Shown one piece after another: positions 11,010 to 21,584 of a stretch of 64,000 nucleotides of DNA. Numbering within the stretch: the first letter of the stretch is position 1; the number at the start of each line of letters is the position of its first letter. The DNA lies in NCBI GenBank assembly GCA_002989075.1, contig PSQN01000015.1, forward strand, positions 496,001 through 560,000, read 5' to 3'. The DNA is from Arthonia radiata. Taxonomy: Eukaryota > Ascomycota > Arthoniomycetes > Arthoniales > Arthoniaceae. The translations under genes were made by a program, and so were the position numbers. Below the pieces are notes generated by a model that worked only from the letters and a program-made list of their open reading frames with translations, made no database searches and was not told where the DNA came from.

Positions 11010-11574
11010 GATGTCTGTGTAGCTTCCGAACGAGTATTGTGGTGGTTGCGGAAAGCGCTACGCGCTATGTCTCGAGCGAGAGCGGACGAAGAGGCTGTCG
11101 TCGGCCCAATGGGCACATTCACAAAAACTTCAGTCGTCTTTACTCTTGCGCGCCGAAAGCCAGCAATGATAAGCACTATCTGAGATGACCGAAAACGGAA
11201 ATTCCAGGAACCAAACGGCCGGCATCGGTAGGTCACTGCAAGGCTGACAGATCTCTGTGCACGAGGTGACGCGACACACTAGCAAAGCCAATGGATCATG
11301 CAGAGCGAAGGTCAAAATCATTTTCGTTATGCTGCAATCATACATATGCTTCTAGACGTACTCCGGCGCATCAATCATAGGACAAGCGGCCTCTCATTGC
11401 AACAAGTCCAGGGTCTCCCAACGCACCGATTCGTCTTCAAAGGCACCCGACCTTTGCGGAATCTACACGTGTTCCTTTCGCCCTTATCCGTTGTCGCTGA
11501 TATAGAGACATAGAGACCGTCATGATTCAGGGTTTTGGATGTTCAAGACCTCGCTTGTCTATGATACGGTCGAC
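11010..11574. other. Spacer between asparagine synthetase and VAP genes
   Basis: Upstream of the asparagine synthetase start and downstream of the VAP stop. No gene recognised. Confidence 0.5.
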
Positions 11575-12789
11575 CTAAAACAGTAGATAGGCGAGGAGAA
11601 AGCTGATCAAACACAGCGCAGCCACAATCGGGACTGGTACTCCGCTAGGCGTGTGTTGCTGCGTCGCGAGTGATCCACCGGAGCTAGTCGATTTCTCATT
11701 CGAGATAGAGTCGGGCTTGCGTTGCCGCAATCCAGTCTGGTCTTGGAGCTGCTCCTTCAATCGCATGATCTGTGCGTTGGCGCTTTCGAGCTGCGCCTTC
11801 ACGTCATCGCTTGTGGCAGGCATGGCATTCCGCATCGTTGCCGCGGCACCTGCGGCAGCACCACCGGCGGCACCCATGATACCAGACGCGTAAGATTTCT
11901 GATCCGTCTCGGGGTTGCTGGTGGAGTTGACGGCTTCTCCGAGGCTGCGAGCCCCTTCTGGCTTGGATTCCATGCGTGACACCGGCCCACTGGGTGGGGC
12001 GTTGGCTGCAGCAGATGCGTGTGCGGGAGTTGCTGCATTTGAGACTGGGGAGCTGTATGCGGGTGGAGCATCGTGGTCACCCATAGACTTCCTTGGGGTG
12101 ACTGCAGCTCCAGCTGCTCCAGCAGCTCCCGCACCTGCTTGACCGGAAGCGGGCAGGTAGACAACGCGGATTTTCTTCTCTTGAATAGACGATTTGCTGC
12201 TCGATTCGATCTCCGACCACTTTGCGCCTGTCAGTATGTGAACCTCTCTTGTGCAAGTTCATGGGCGCTCATACGTTCTTGAAGTCTTGGTTGGCGGGAA
12301 CGGCTACTGTTTGTACTAGAAACTTGTCGCGGCACTTAACCTCCACTGGTGGGTCTTCTTTCATAGCTTGAAGCAGCACTGTCACGGTATCAGCTCTCCT
12401 TCGGAACATGGTGCTGAACCTCAGAAATTACCCTGGACTTCGACATTTTGGCCCGGATCGATGCGACCGGAGTTTGGGCGGACACAGTATCTATAGCACG
12501 GTGAGCGTTTGAAAAAGGGCTTGGGATCATTGAAGTCAGGCATACTGCTTTGGTGCGGTAGTTTTCACCTGATGACATTCGTTTAGCTTGTGTCGTAAAT
12601 GCGACGAGCCAAAGCTAACAAACCTTGAATGCGATCGGGTCACTGCTCGGGTTGTGCAGACGGAGAGCCTCAGTGATTTCCTGTGTAAATGGGCCTGTGC
12701 TGCCAATTAGCCAGCGTGACATGCGCGCGATGAATGCTGAGCGGCGTACGTCGAAAGCTGAGCTCGAGAGGGTCTAGCTGGATAGACAT
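11575..12789 (-). CDS. VAP family ER membrane protein (Scs2-like), multi-exon
   Basis: Tail-anchored ER protein that binds FFAT-motif partners at membrane contact sites. Exon 1 reads MSIQLDPLELSFR; a GTACGC intron leads to PFTQEITEALRLHNPSSD and PIAFK, then VKTTAPKQY, then CVRPNSGRIDPGQNVEVQ and a later exon with LLQAMKEDPPVEVKCRDKF. Together these are the MSP (major sperm protein) domain. The 169-residue final frame has a Ser/Ala/Pro-rich linker, a short coiled coil (SANAQIMRLKEQLQDQ) and a C-terminal hydrophobic anchor, VPIVAALCLISFLLAYLLF, ending at the stop. This order is diagnostic of the family. It is divergent from the UBX gene, leaving a shared upstream region of about 530 bp. Confidence 0.93.
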
Positions 12790-13322
12790 GGTGTTTGGTA
12801 GGCGGAAAGGATCACTGGACAAACAACGTGTTCAAGGCGCACAAACGCCGACGCCTGCTTTTGTATGTTCTGTGGTTACTTGTAGCGGTTGTGGATAGTC
12901 AAGCAGTATGGTGACAGTGTGATAGGGTGTAGGAAGGTATGGTCTGCGTGTGGTGGAAGTTGGAGCGCAAGAAAGAGCGCGGCTGGCTTGGTCGAGATGC
13001 AACTTCAGGCTTGGCACGTGGAATGACGTTAGCCTCACCAGCTACTTCACCTTCACAAATCACCAGGTTGTCCCTCTTGCTTTCGCTTTTCATATATACC
13101 TGTCTTCTCAAACAAGACGCACGCCCAGAACATGTTCACCATTTTGCAAACCTGACAAAGCTTGCCTTTGCAGACCACATAAGCGATTTCAGCCCTCCCC
13201 GCCTCGCTGGTTGCCGCAATCCACCCAAATATAGATCCGCCAAAGCTTGAGGCAATCGCCCGTTGGGGGAGCACAATCGCATTCCGCTTGCACAAGACAC
13301 TGACTTTGCCTATTTACCCATC
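12790..13322. promoter_or_regulatory. Shared upstream region of the divergent VAP and UBX genes
   Basis: The two start codons (12789 minus, 13323 plus) face away from each other across 533 bp. No TATA box stands out. Pyrimidine-rich stretches precede the UBX start. Inferred bidirectional promoter from geometry only. Confidence 0.45.
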
Positions 13323-14237
13323 ATGGCCGATCTCGATATGCTGAAGGACATGGGCTTCGACCCTGACAAGTCAGCCCTCGCCCTCAAGTCAGGCGGCAAT
13401 CTCCAGGGCGCCTTAGACTGGCTGGAGAAGAACCAAGACAAATCCCTGGAAGAACTTCAAGCACCTCAGGATGATTCCACAGACACACCTGAAGCCAACG
13501 CCAACTCCCTCGTCTGCAACGAATGCGGCAAGAGGTTCCGCGGCACCGCCGCCGCGGAGTACCACGCCAGCAAGACCGAACACCAGGATTTCTCTGAGTC
13601 CACAGAGGAGCTTGCACCTCTCACCGACGAGCAGCGCAAAGCCAAGCTGGACGAGCTTCGCGCGCGCCGCGACCAGAAGAAGCTGGAGCAGCAAAAGGAG
13701 GACAAGGCCGCGAACAAGCGGAATGAGGAGATTCGACGGAAGAGCACAAAAGAGCAGCAGGATGCTAAGGACGCACTAGCGAAGAAAGAGCAGCTGAAGG
13801 AGGCCGACAAGAAGAAGCGGGAGAAGCTAGATGATATTGAAGCGAAGAAGCGGATTCAGGCGAAGATTGCGGCGGATAAGGAGGAACGCCGGATGAAGGC
13901 TGAGGCGGAAAAGGCCGCGAGAGAGGGCAAGCAGGCGCCTGCTACACCGGCGGAGACTGCGCAGCCAACGCCGGCGAGCGGACCGGTCACTAGCAAGGCG
14001 ACTAGTGAATATAAGGAGACACGGTTGCGAGTGTCGACGCCGGGTGGGAACTTCATGAAGAGCTTTGCGGTGGAGACGACGTTGTTTGAAGTCGCGCAGG
14101 AGGTCAATAGCGACAAGGGCGTTGAAGTGACATCGTTGATCCAGACATTTCCAAAGAAGACGTTTGACCAGGCGGACTGGGGGATGACGCTGAAGGAGGC
14201 CGGTCTCGTGCCAAGCGCAGCTCTTATCGCGAATTGA
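13323..14237 (+). CDS. UBA-UBX domain protein (UBXN1/SAKS1-like)
   Basis: A single-exon 305-residue protein. Residues 1-40 form a UBA ubiquitin-binding domain (MLKDMGFDPDKSALALKSGG). Residues about 62-85 are a C2H2 zinc-finger-like segment (CNECGKRFRGTAAAEYHASK with a second His). A very charged coiled coil rich in Lys, Glu and Arg follows (about 100-200), then a Pro/Ala/Thr linker, and a C-terminal UBX domain from about 225 (ETRLRVSTPGGNFMKSF to the end). UBX proteins recruit the AAA ATPase Cdc48/p97 to ubiquitinated clients. The usual Phe-Pro-Arg loop here reads FPKKTF, with Lys in place of Arg. The upstream methionine at 13263 in frame is less likely as start because the UBA domain begins right after 13323. 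Confidence 0.92.
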   Translation: MADLDMLKDMGFDPDKSALALKSGGNLQGALDWLEKNQDKSLEELQAPQDDSTDTPEANANSLVCNECGKRFRGTAAAEYHASKTEHQDFSESTEELAPLTDEQRKAKLDELRARRDQKKLEQQKEDKAANKRNEEIRRKSTKEQQDAKDALAKKEQLKEADKKKREKLDDIEAKKRIQAKIAADKEERRMKAEAEKAAREGKQAPATPAETAQPTPASGPVTSKATSEYKETRLRVSTPGGNFMKSFAVETTLFEVAQEVNSDKGVEVTSLIQTFPKKTFDQADWGMTLKEAGLVPSAALIAN

Positions 14238-14501
14238 GGGGAGCATCTGGAGGCCTAATGATGACTACGAATGGATGCATATGGCACGGCGTTGGGTAGA
14301 ATAATCTCAGGCACCAAGACATTTTGATGATCGAACCACAATATCAGGTGAGATGGGGTACTATGTCAGATATCTGACCACCCGCAAATTTCAACTCCAT
14401 ACTCCACTGCTATGCAAAATCAGCGCCAGCGAAGCGCTGCAGACTGGCCCCCGAATTGTGAATCAACGCTATAAATCGACGAGTACTCAACGACGATCAC
14501 C

Positions 14502-15504
14502 TCACTTCTTCTTGCCCTTCGGCTTGTCATCCTTCTTAGGTTTGTCGTCGTCGCTCTTCTTCTCCTTCTTCTTGGGCTTATCATCATCATCGCTGCCCTT
14601 CTTCTTCTTGCTGGACTTGCCATCATCGTCGTCACTGCTCTCCTTCTTGCTCTTCTTGCTCTTCTTCTTGTCACCGTCACTGTCGTCACTGCTGGATTTA
14701 TCACCCTTCTTTCTCTTCTTCTTGTCCTTGTCCTCCTTGTCACTGCTGTCACTGCTATCGCTCTTGTCCTTCTTCTTCTTTTTGTCCTTGGCCTTTTTGT
14801 CGGAGTCCGAGTCGCTCTCGCTCTCATCACCGCTTTCGCTTTCGTCGTCGTCTTTCTTTTCGTCATCATCGCCCTCCTTCTTCTCGTCGCTTGGTGGTGG
14901 CTTGTTAGCGGCCTCATCAGCCTCCTTGAGCTCCTTGTCTCGTTTCGGGTAAAGACAAGTGAGGGCCAGACCGACTGTCATGGCACTCATGATCATGTCC
15001 TGTGGCCGTGTCAGCTCGTCCTACACGTTGCACCGTGAGTCGACGCTCGGGTCTTACCTCCAGGGTGAACTTCTTCTTGGGATCCTGCTTGGCGCCCTTG
15101 GGCTCCTCTGGCGGCTTCTCATCCTTCTTCTCATCGTCATCGCTCTTCTCAGAGTCCGTATCACTCTCCGAGTCCGAGCTGTCACTCTCCTCCGCCTTCT
15201 TATTCCTCTCCTCGTCATCCCAATCATCGAATGTCTTCTTCGGCGCCTCATTGTACTCCTTATGCGTCATCGCCTTGATAACCTCATACTCCTTGTACGT
15301 GATGAGGTGCTGCGGGGAGCTCGACCCCGGGTCGCCCCAGTGCAGATTGACGTTCATATTGGCGGCCCTTGTGCGACGCTTGGTGGTGCTGCGCTCGTTG
15401 TACCACGTCGGCCCTGTGCGGAAGAAGTCACGCCCAGACTGGTAGCTGCCTTGGAGCTTGGTACCTGGAGGAATGCGACCGCGGACGACGACGATAATGC
15501 ACAT
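14502..15504 (-). CDS. Lys/Ser/Asp-rich low-complexity protein, two exons
   Basis: Exon 1 (15504-15058) encodes 149 residues starting MCIIVVVRGRIPPGTK, with an ordered-looking part (HLITYKEYEVIKAMTHKEYN) then a Ser/Asp/Glu stretch. A GTAAGA intron with CACAG acceptor (15057-15000) joins in phase to exon 2 (14999-14502): a 16-residue hydrophobic segment, IMSAMTVGLALTCLY, then about 140 residues of alternating Lys, Asp and Ser ending DDKPKGKKK. About 314 residues in all. The repeats resemble those of SRP40/NOLC1-type nucleolar proteins, but compositional likeness is not homology. A further upstream exon cannot be excluded, since the first residues look internal. Confidence 0.75.
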
Positions 15505-16855
15505 TCACGAGTGTGGGAGGCAGGAGGGCGGACCATATGGGAAGAGATATATACGGGATTGGGTGACAGGACAGCTGGGCTTTTGCATGGGTGCACGTGC
15601 CGAAGAACACGTCGCTGCTTGAGGCACGCTGCTGACGGGAGAAGGGTGTTGTGCGGTCCGTGTTTCACGTTTTTCGTGTGTGGCTTGGAACAATGATTGT
15701 GGGTCTGCGTTGGCCCCATGTTTGCTGTGAATGGGTATAGAAATTGTATTACTACATGTTCAAGGAGTCTACTACGATTTGCTTGATGAGCTATCATACC
15801 TGCATCGCCAGCACTGGACAAATATTCTGAGAATAACACAAAGTGAAACAATAATGAAAGAGCGGACTTAACAGCAGGCCTTCAACTGACCAACCAAAAG
15901 CGGCCGCATTTGGAGTGAAGTTCCTGCCATCTGTTCTTTCTGTGCACGGCTGGGGCTCGACGCGGGATGAAGCGTACCCCTTTGGGACGAAGCAGCGAGT
16001 ACGACACCTTCTGTCGACTGTCACAACTCCTTTGTGATACACGAATTCTAGACTTCTTGCAGTTGCAGAGTTCGTCCATGCTCGTGTGAAGATCGCAGTT
16101 AGGCGTGGTTGAGAGGCTCATGCTGCCCTTGTCTTTTGCACACAGAGCTAGGTGTGCAGGTCGATATGCAGGCTTAGACATTGTGCTGAAGCAGCTACGG
16201 AGTGGACGATGCCGTCAGCATATATATCACAGACGGAACATCTGGGCTCGTTGAAGTCAATGAACCTTGGTGTCTTGACTCCTGAGAAGCTGTGGTGAAT
16301 CCATTGTAAACATCTGGATGCCTGGAAACCCGGGTCGCAAACCTATGCTTGCCTGAGAACTCAGGCCAACACAGAATTCGAAGTGGCACGGCGACGATAT
16401 CTTCATCATCGCACTGCTTGCTCAATCCTATTTGAAAAGTTCCGCAAACTTCATGCGAGGCTTTTCAGGATTTTTTGAAGCTATTGAAGATTTTTAAAAA
16501 ATAAAAAGATATAAATCTTAGTATGAATAGTAAGGCACCTTGAGTCTAAAAGTATTGTCTCTTTTTGACCTGTCAAGATCTGCGCTCCTAGCGCTCAGGT
16601 ATTTGTGCTTGACGTCAAAGCTTTTAATACTTAATTATTCAATTAAAAAGCTTTTCTGCTGCACTATATATTCGCTGCGCGTTCCTGCTCTTTTCTCTTT
16701 TCGTCTTCTCTTCTCTATCCTGCATTGACTTCCCAAGGTATTTCAAAGTCCAGAATACTTGTAGCAGCATCGAAGGTCTTGCATTGGAAGTGACTCGACT
16801 TCCTGCCAAGCACTCACTTACTTGAAGTAGTACTACTTTGCCTACTACCACACTA
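15505..16855. other. Intergenic, with an A+T-rich patch
   Basis: No gene supported. About 16470-16680 is clearly richer in A and T than its surroundings (runs of TTTTTAAAAAATAAAAAG type), then a pyrimidine-rich stretch leads into the promoter of the 17.0 kb gene. Confidence 0.5.
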
Positions 16856-16875
16856 CTATACTATACTATACTATA
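16856..16875. repeat. CTATA pentamer microsatellite
   Basis: Four perfect CTATA units in tandem, flanked by partial units (CTACTA before, CTACG after). It sits about 25 bp upstream of the TATA box of the next gene. Confidence 0.85.
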
Positions 16876-16898
16876 CTACGAGTACCTCTACCACCACC

Positions 16899-16906
16899 TA
16901 TAAATA
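16899..16906 (+). promoter_or_regulatory. TATA box of the 17.0 kb gene
   Basis: TATAAATA about 110 bp upstream of the start codon at 17017, followed by a pyrimidine-rich leader (TTTTCCTTCTTTC), the usual fungal promoter layout. Confidence 0.65.
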
Positions 16907-17016
16907 CCTCTTCGCTGCCAGCGATCCAACTTTTCCTTCTTTCTTTTTCACATCATCACAACGTAATCCACCCTCATCACCCGTTCTCCGCAACTAACAT
17001 TTCTTCACCAACCAAC

Positions 17017-17751
17017 ATGGCTGCTGCCGAATATCCCAACCCCAACATGGTATCACCACCTCTATACTCATCCTTGTTGCCGGATAACATGACTGCGGAA
17101 AGCGCTCTCGAACATTTTGGGGTGTCCCTTACCACCCTCAATGCCTTCGCGACCTACGTCTACAAGCTCCTCTCCCAGCTGGACATGATCTCCTACCGCG
17201 CCTTGCGCGGCCATCCCGCGCTTGAGGCCGCACCTCAAAAGGCCTTTGTCAATCAACTCCCTCTCATGGTCGGCAGCCTCGACCGTCCGGGTGGACAGCA
17301 AACCTTCCACCAGTGGCTCGCGACCGTGCACGTTTCCCACGGAAAGTGGCAGGGTCTATCCCCACAGATGCTCGCCAGCTTCGTCACTGCAGTGGTCAAC
17401 GCCGTTGTGGCCATGAAGCCCGAGATGCAATCCAACGGCTTTGGCCCGCAGAAATACCTAGATATACTGAGGTCCAAGCTGCCGGCGCTCGTCACGCTGC
17501 TGGCGAAGCGGCGTGTGGGCTACGGGCGAAGCGCTCTCCAGCACCCCAATCATGCTGTACTCACGCAGCTAAGGGGTGAGCTGACAGGTATGATGGCTTC
17601 GGTTGCCGAGGTGCAGCGTTTGGCAGCTGCTCGAGATCGTCGCTTTCAGCCAAGGGCGATCCGGCCCAGAGCCAATGCCAGAGATGACGGTCGCGTACAG
17701 ATGGTCTTGCGGCCTCATCCTGGTGCCAACAGGGTTTTCAGACGTCGCTGA
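17017..17751 (+). CDS. Uncharacterised 244-residue protein
   Basis: A single frame beginning MAAAEYPNPNMVSPPLYSS. Residues 25-205 are helix-rich with moderately hydrophobic segments (QMLASFVTAVVNAVVAMKP) but no clear membrane span or signal peptide. The last 40 residues are strongly basic (Arg-rich: ARDRRFQPRAIRPRANAR), suggesting nucleic-acid binding or nuclear targeting. Start supported by a TATA box and pyrimidine leader upstream. Family not recognised. Confidence 0.65.
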   Translation: MAAAEYPNPNMVSPPLYSSLLPDNMTAESALEHFGVSLTTLNAFATYVYKLLSQLDMISYRALRGHPALEAAPQKAFVNQLPLMVGSLDRPGGQQTFHQWLATVHVSHGKWQGLSPQMLASFVTAVVNAVVAMKPEMQSNGFGPQKYLDILRSKLPALVTLLAKRRVGYGRSALQHPNHAVLTQLRGELTGMMASVAEVQRLAAARDRRFQPRAIRPRANARDDGRVQMVLRPHPGANRVFRRR

Positions 17752-18264
17752 TGGCTGCGGGACGTCTGTGGCTGTTGATATGTCGGGTAGGCATTAGAGG
17801 TTGTTGACAAATTGTTTAGTCGTGAGGCAATTTTCCAGAGAGAGGGTGACCACTCTCCTCTGTTGGTGGCGGGCAGATAGGCGCTCTGTATTCTCTCTTA
17901 GTTGTTGGTTGGAACTTAGGATATGCAAATCTGTTCTTTGAGATAAGTCGTAGCTCATAGCAAGATAACGATATGAATGGTGATATATTTGAAGAAGACG
18001 TATGGCACGTGAGTCTTCTGTTGCTGCTGCTGTTGCTGACGCTGTTGGTAAAGCGGCTCGAGTATGCTAGCATATCGCGAAGTCATGTCTAGCGAGAGTA
18101 TGCATACTCGTCTTGCTGCTCCTTTCGATGTTGTTCTAGTTTCCTTGTCGCGATGACTGCTGACAGAGTAGCAACAAGTCGAAGACCGTTGCTGTGCAAG
18201 TTCATGGTGAAGCTCTCGATGGATGAACTTCTTCCACGTACAGGGGTGCATGGGCGCTAAAGTC
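17752..18264. other. Intergenic, nothing supported
   Basis: Holds a short GCTGTT-type triplet run near 18015-18050; no gene recognised. Confidence 0.5.
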
Positions 18265-18382
18265 CGCGACCGGAGGGTACAACCTTCGCGACTGGGGGGC
18301 TCAGCCCTCATGACCGCGGAGTCCACTGCTCAACTTTCAAGACACGGGGGCGTCTAACATGACCGGGGCCGGGTCTATGAAC
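18265..18382. repeat. Degenerate 22 bp tandem repeat
   Basis: Units beginning CGCGACCGGAGGG (18265), CGCGACTGGGGGG (18287) and CATGACCGCGGAG (18309) are spaced exactly 22 bp. A related CATGACCGGGG unit lies at 18358 after a less similar stretch. The repeated theme is a YRYGACYGGRGG head and a pyrimidine-rich tail. Confidence 0.5.
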
Positions 18383-18689
18383 TTTTTCGTGCTGTCTGGA
18401 GTTTAGTGCTTCTTGACCACACCCTCTATAAGGACGGCTTCGCCTATTGATTCTGTCAGTACTTACTGTGAGATCCCAAGTGCCAGTACCCTGCCCATCC
18501 GTTTCATTACAATTATGAGACAATAAGCCTTCACGGTTCAAGCAACCCCTGTGTATAGCTACGCCTCCAGCGTTCTGGACCATTACAGGCCTCAGAGATA
18601 TTTCATGATGGCGGCTTCGACGGTGCCGACCCATGACATTCCCATGATTGACGGACACAGTGCGATGTGCATGTGGCCACACCTGATCA

Positions 18690-18850
18690 GCAGACAATCT
18701 ACTCTTCCTCGCCTCGAGCCTAACTTACGCCCACCAAAACTCTCTTGCAAAGCTTACCGTCGCCGAACTCGACTGGAATAACTTATTGACCAAGCTCTCA
18801 GAGCGAGACATCCCATACGAAGGCAACTATCGTATTTGCTGGATCCCGGG
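18690..18850 (+). other. Coding-like fragment, gene structure not resolved
   Basis: One frame here reads LASSLTYAHQNSLAKLTVAE and then DWNNLLTKLSERDIPYEG, which looks like real protein (amphipathic helices, balanced composition). It follows a stop and a possible AG acceptor near 18690, and I could not join it to a convincing start or downstream exon. It may be an internal exon, a decayed gene, or chance. Confidence 0.25.
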
Positions 18851-20233
18851 GTCATCGGGATACAGATCTCTCCCATTACTCACAAGGATGAGTTTCTTGC
18901 GGCTCTCAGCAGCATATAATGCCGAAGTCGGGTCGGCACATTATTCTCTGCTTCATTGTGGGTCCGCCTCCATCGGTACGAAGCTGAATCATGCAAAGAT
19001 CCATGTAGCCACATTTCGTGCAGATGAGACAAATGTTTGCGGGGTTGTCCCTGCCCAGGTAGCTGGATCTTCCTGCTTTCCCGCGACGACTCTCATCGAT
19101 ACTAGCACTCCAAACAGGCATGGACAAAACGGTCAAAAAAGTAGGGCTCGAAGCTTTGCACGTGAGTTTGGGAGAGCATGCTGTTGGCGACTGGAGGTGG
19201 TGACGGAGAAAATTGAAAGGGGCGGACTCATGTGATACTGTTCGATATTGGAAGGTCTATGTTTCAATACTACTGGGCGCTTTGAGTAGATCTTTCCAAG
19301 CATTGTCTTAGCTTTCTCTTCGGGTGCGAATATGTAGTTTCGACTTCTGCTTCAAAAGATTACACTGGCGGATTGGACGCCGATACCACTACCGTGATTC
19401 TCAAATGCTTTTGCTGACCGAGGACTTCATGTGAAGATGGCGGAACTCGCCTGGCAAATCTACCAACAGTCCATCTTCCCTTTGGGCTTACCTGAAATCT
19501 AAGGCCACCCTCTGGCCAGGCGGCCACCGTCACGTGATGCTGCTGCCTAAAAAGCACGGTCCTCGGGGAGGAAACGTTGAGCGGATTCGTGGCACGGGGT
19601 ATTGACGAGGAGTATGAAGGTCAGCTCGAAGTGCCCGCAATTTTGGGAGGTGGTTCAAGTGAGTACTCACACTTCACATCGGCGACCACTTCATTGTTAA
19701 ACACCACCAGGGCACCGCGCTAGCACGGACCCTCTGCCCCACTCACAACATAAATATCTGCTGCCCAGCTCCTTCTTCTTCTCTTTCTTCTTTCTTTTTT
19801 TTTCTTCCAACGATAGCGGCCTTCTCGCGCGGCGAAATCGGGAGCTGGGATAGCTGGGAGCGGCCCTCGCGTGGCATCCAACGTGGAAGTACCTTGTCTC
19901 TGTCACAGCAAAAGCATCAGGTGTGAAGAGCAGGGGCCAGGTCAAGGAAGCAGCCCTATGCCGGCAGGCCTTTGTAGGACACTTGCTACCCGAAAGGGGC
20001 GAACACAATGCTAGCGTCGGGATGATGGCACGCGTTGAGTCATCCGCTGTTGCTTAACCGGCGTGGGTTGCGTGGCTACAGACCCGGGCTCACACAAGAG
20101 GACAAGGAAAGGGGACGCAAGTCACAAGTTGCTGAGACCAGGTTCATTTTGGGTCGACTCCATCTTGGTGGCTGCCAGATGATGACTGGACTTGGTTCAA
20201 CAGTCCAGTACGACAACGCACCGCATCAACATG
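18851..20233. other. Intergenic, nothing supported
   Basis: Contains a long pyrimidine tract at about 19775-19810 (CTTCTTCTTCTCTTTC type). No gene or RNA recognised. Confidence 0.45.
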
Positions 20234-20405
20234 GGTGGCCCCCCTCGCCGTGGATCCCACGACACTTCTACATCGGTGGCCCCGCTCGCCGGGGATGCAC
20301 GACACATCGACACGGGTGGCCCCCCTCGCCTTGGACGCACGACACTTCTACATCGGTGGCCCCGCTCGCCGGGGTTCTACACGGGTGGCCCCCTTCGCCG
20401 GGGAA
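20234..20405. repeat. GC-rich ~40 bp minisatellite, five units
   Basis: The block GGTGGCCCCNCTCGCCNNGG starts at 20234, 20275, 20315, 20355 and 20384: spacings 41, 40, 40 and 29 bp. Odd and even units alternate in their spacer text (TGCACGACACATCGACACG versus CACGACACTTCTACATC), so a two-unit, ~80 bp higher-order period is visible. Because 40 is not a multiple of three, all forward frames stay open across it, which produces long but uninformative reading frames. Confidence 0.9.
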
Positions 20406-21584
20406 TTTCAAGATGGGCATCGACCGGCAGTGGCAAGATCAAAGTTGTGGAGTTTTAGGGCTCGGTCAACCTGTTGTACAAGTGAGTTGCTTCTGTGCCT
20501 ACTGCTCAACACATCCTAACAACCAGACAGCCTTTGTTCGGCAGTGAAGCTTCGGCAGATCTGTCATTACCATCTGCGTCAGTGAAACCTTGGCCGATCT
20601 GTCACCACAGGCCTTTGTGGCTGCTTCATCCCAATTGCCTCCGGGTCGGGTGGGAATTTTTGGAACCCCTCTTGCTTTTCAAGCAACTTTTTTTCATCAT
20701 TCAGCTGGCTTTCGAGCCGGTGCATGAGGAAGAAATAGGAACAAACAGTCTTTCTGCATGTGTCTTGCTCATGTCATCATCTTGCAAACGCGAGACGCGA
20801 TCTATCCGCTCAGTGCATCGCTTTCCTTGCGGTGACACAGCCGCAGCACGCTCACAAATCACTTTACAATGAAGATAGTGGCAAATCCGCAAGCCTCGTT
20901 CTTGACAGTGAGAGCTACAGGCGGCTCCATCCACTAAGAATAGCCAGCAGAGTGATGGAGGTAATGTGGACACAGATTGCTCTGAAAGCCTCACAGACAC
21001 ATGATGACGAGCGTGCGGGAAGTTTCAAGAACGGCGGCCTCGAGTAAAGTCGAAGCAGTGGGACCTGCGAGCAAAATCGATGCAGAGCAGGCCGTGAGGT
21101 GAAGAGGAGAAGGAAGTGCAGTCATTCCTGAATACCTAAATAAGAACAAGCGCCGCTGTCAGCATGGTCGGTCCTTGCTCTGATTCGCGGCAGCCGTGCC
21201 CTTGACATTACTGTCTTTGGTGGCTGTGATGGAGCCGCCGGTGTGCATGACTCGCCCGCGCCGCTCACATCTTGAACTTTGGAATGTTTCGCCAGCGAAA
21301 AGGACATACACACCTCTATATTGACCGCAGTCACACATCTCTGACGACAGAGTCCATTACTCACTGACAGCCTTCCCTGCCTCGCAACCTCGCTCCTTTT
21401 CTTCGTCTGTCCCTGACGCTCAGCCCTGTTTCAGCATGTGCTAGGCCACAAAGCCAACCCAGCATAACTCCCTTGGCCGACTGCGCCGCCTGCTTATCTT
21501 TGAATGCGCGTCACGGGCTCCATGATTATCTCATCAATCCTTTGAACGTCCCTTCACCGTCGACGCCGGACACTGGTCTTCCTC
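20406..21584. other. Intergenic, upstream of KEX1
   Basis: No gene supported. The last 200 bp form the presumed KEX1 promoter; no TATA box stands out. Confidence 0.45.

Noticed and set aside
14502-14999. Long plus-strand Ser/Leu/Phe-rich frame (14353-14952)
   Set aside because: It is the antisense of the Lys/Asp/Ser repeats; the minus-strand reading splices cleanly to an ordered first exon.
18786-19235. 149-codon plus-strand frame, possible gene
   Set aside because: Only the first ~20 residues look coding and they continue an upstream fragment; the rest is unconvincing. Reported only as a coding-like fragment at 18690-18850.
20035-20547. 170-codon frame with repeated WPPSP-type text
   Set aside because: It is produced by the 40 bp minisatellite being open in all frames; flanking text has no domain or composition typical of a gene.
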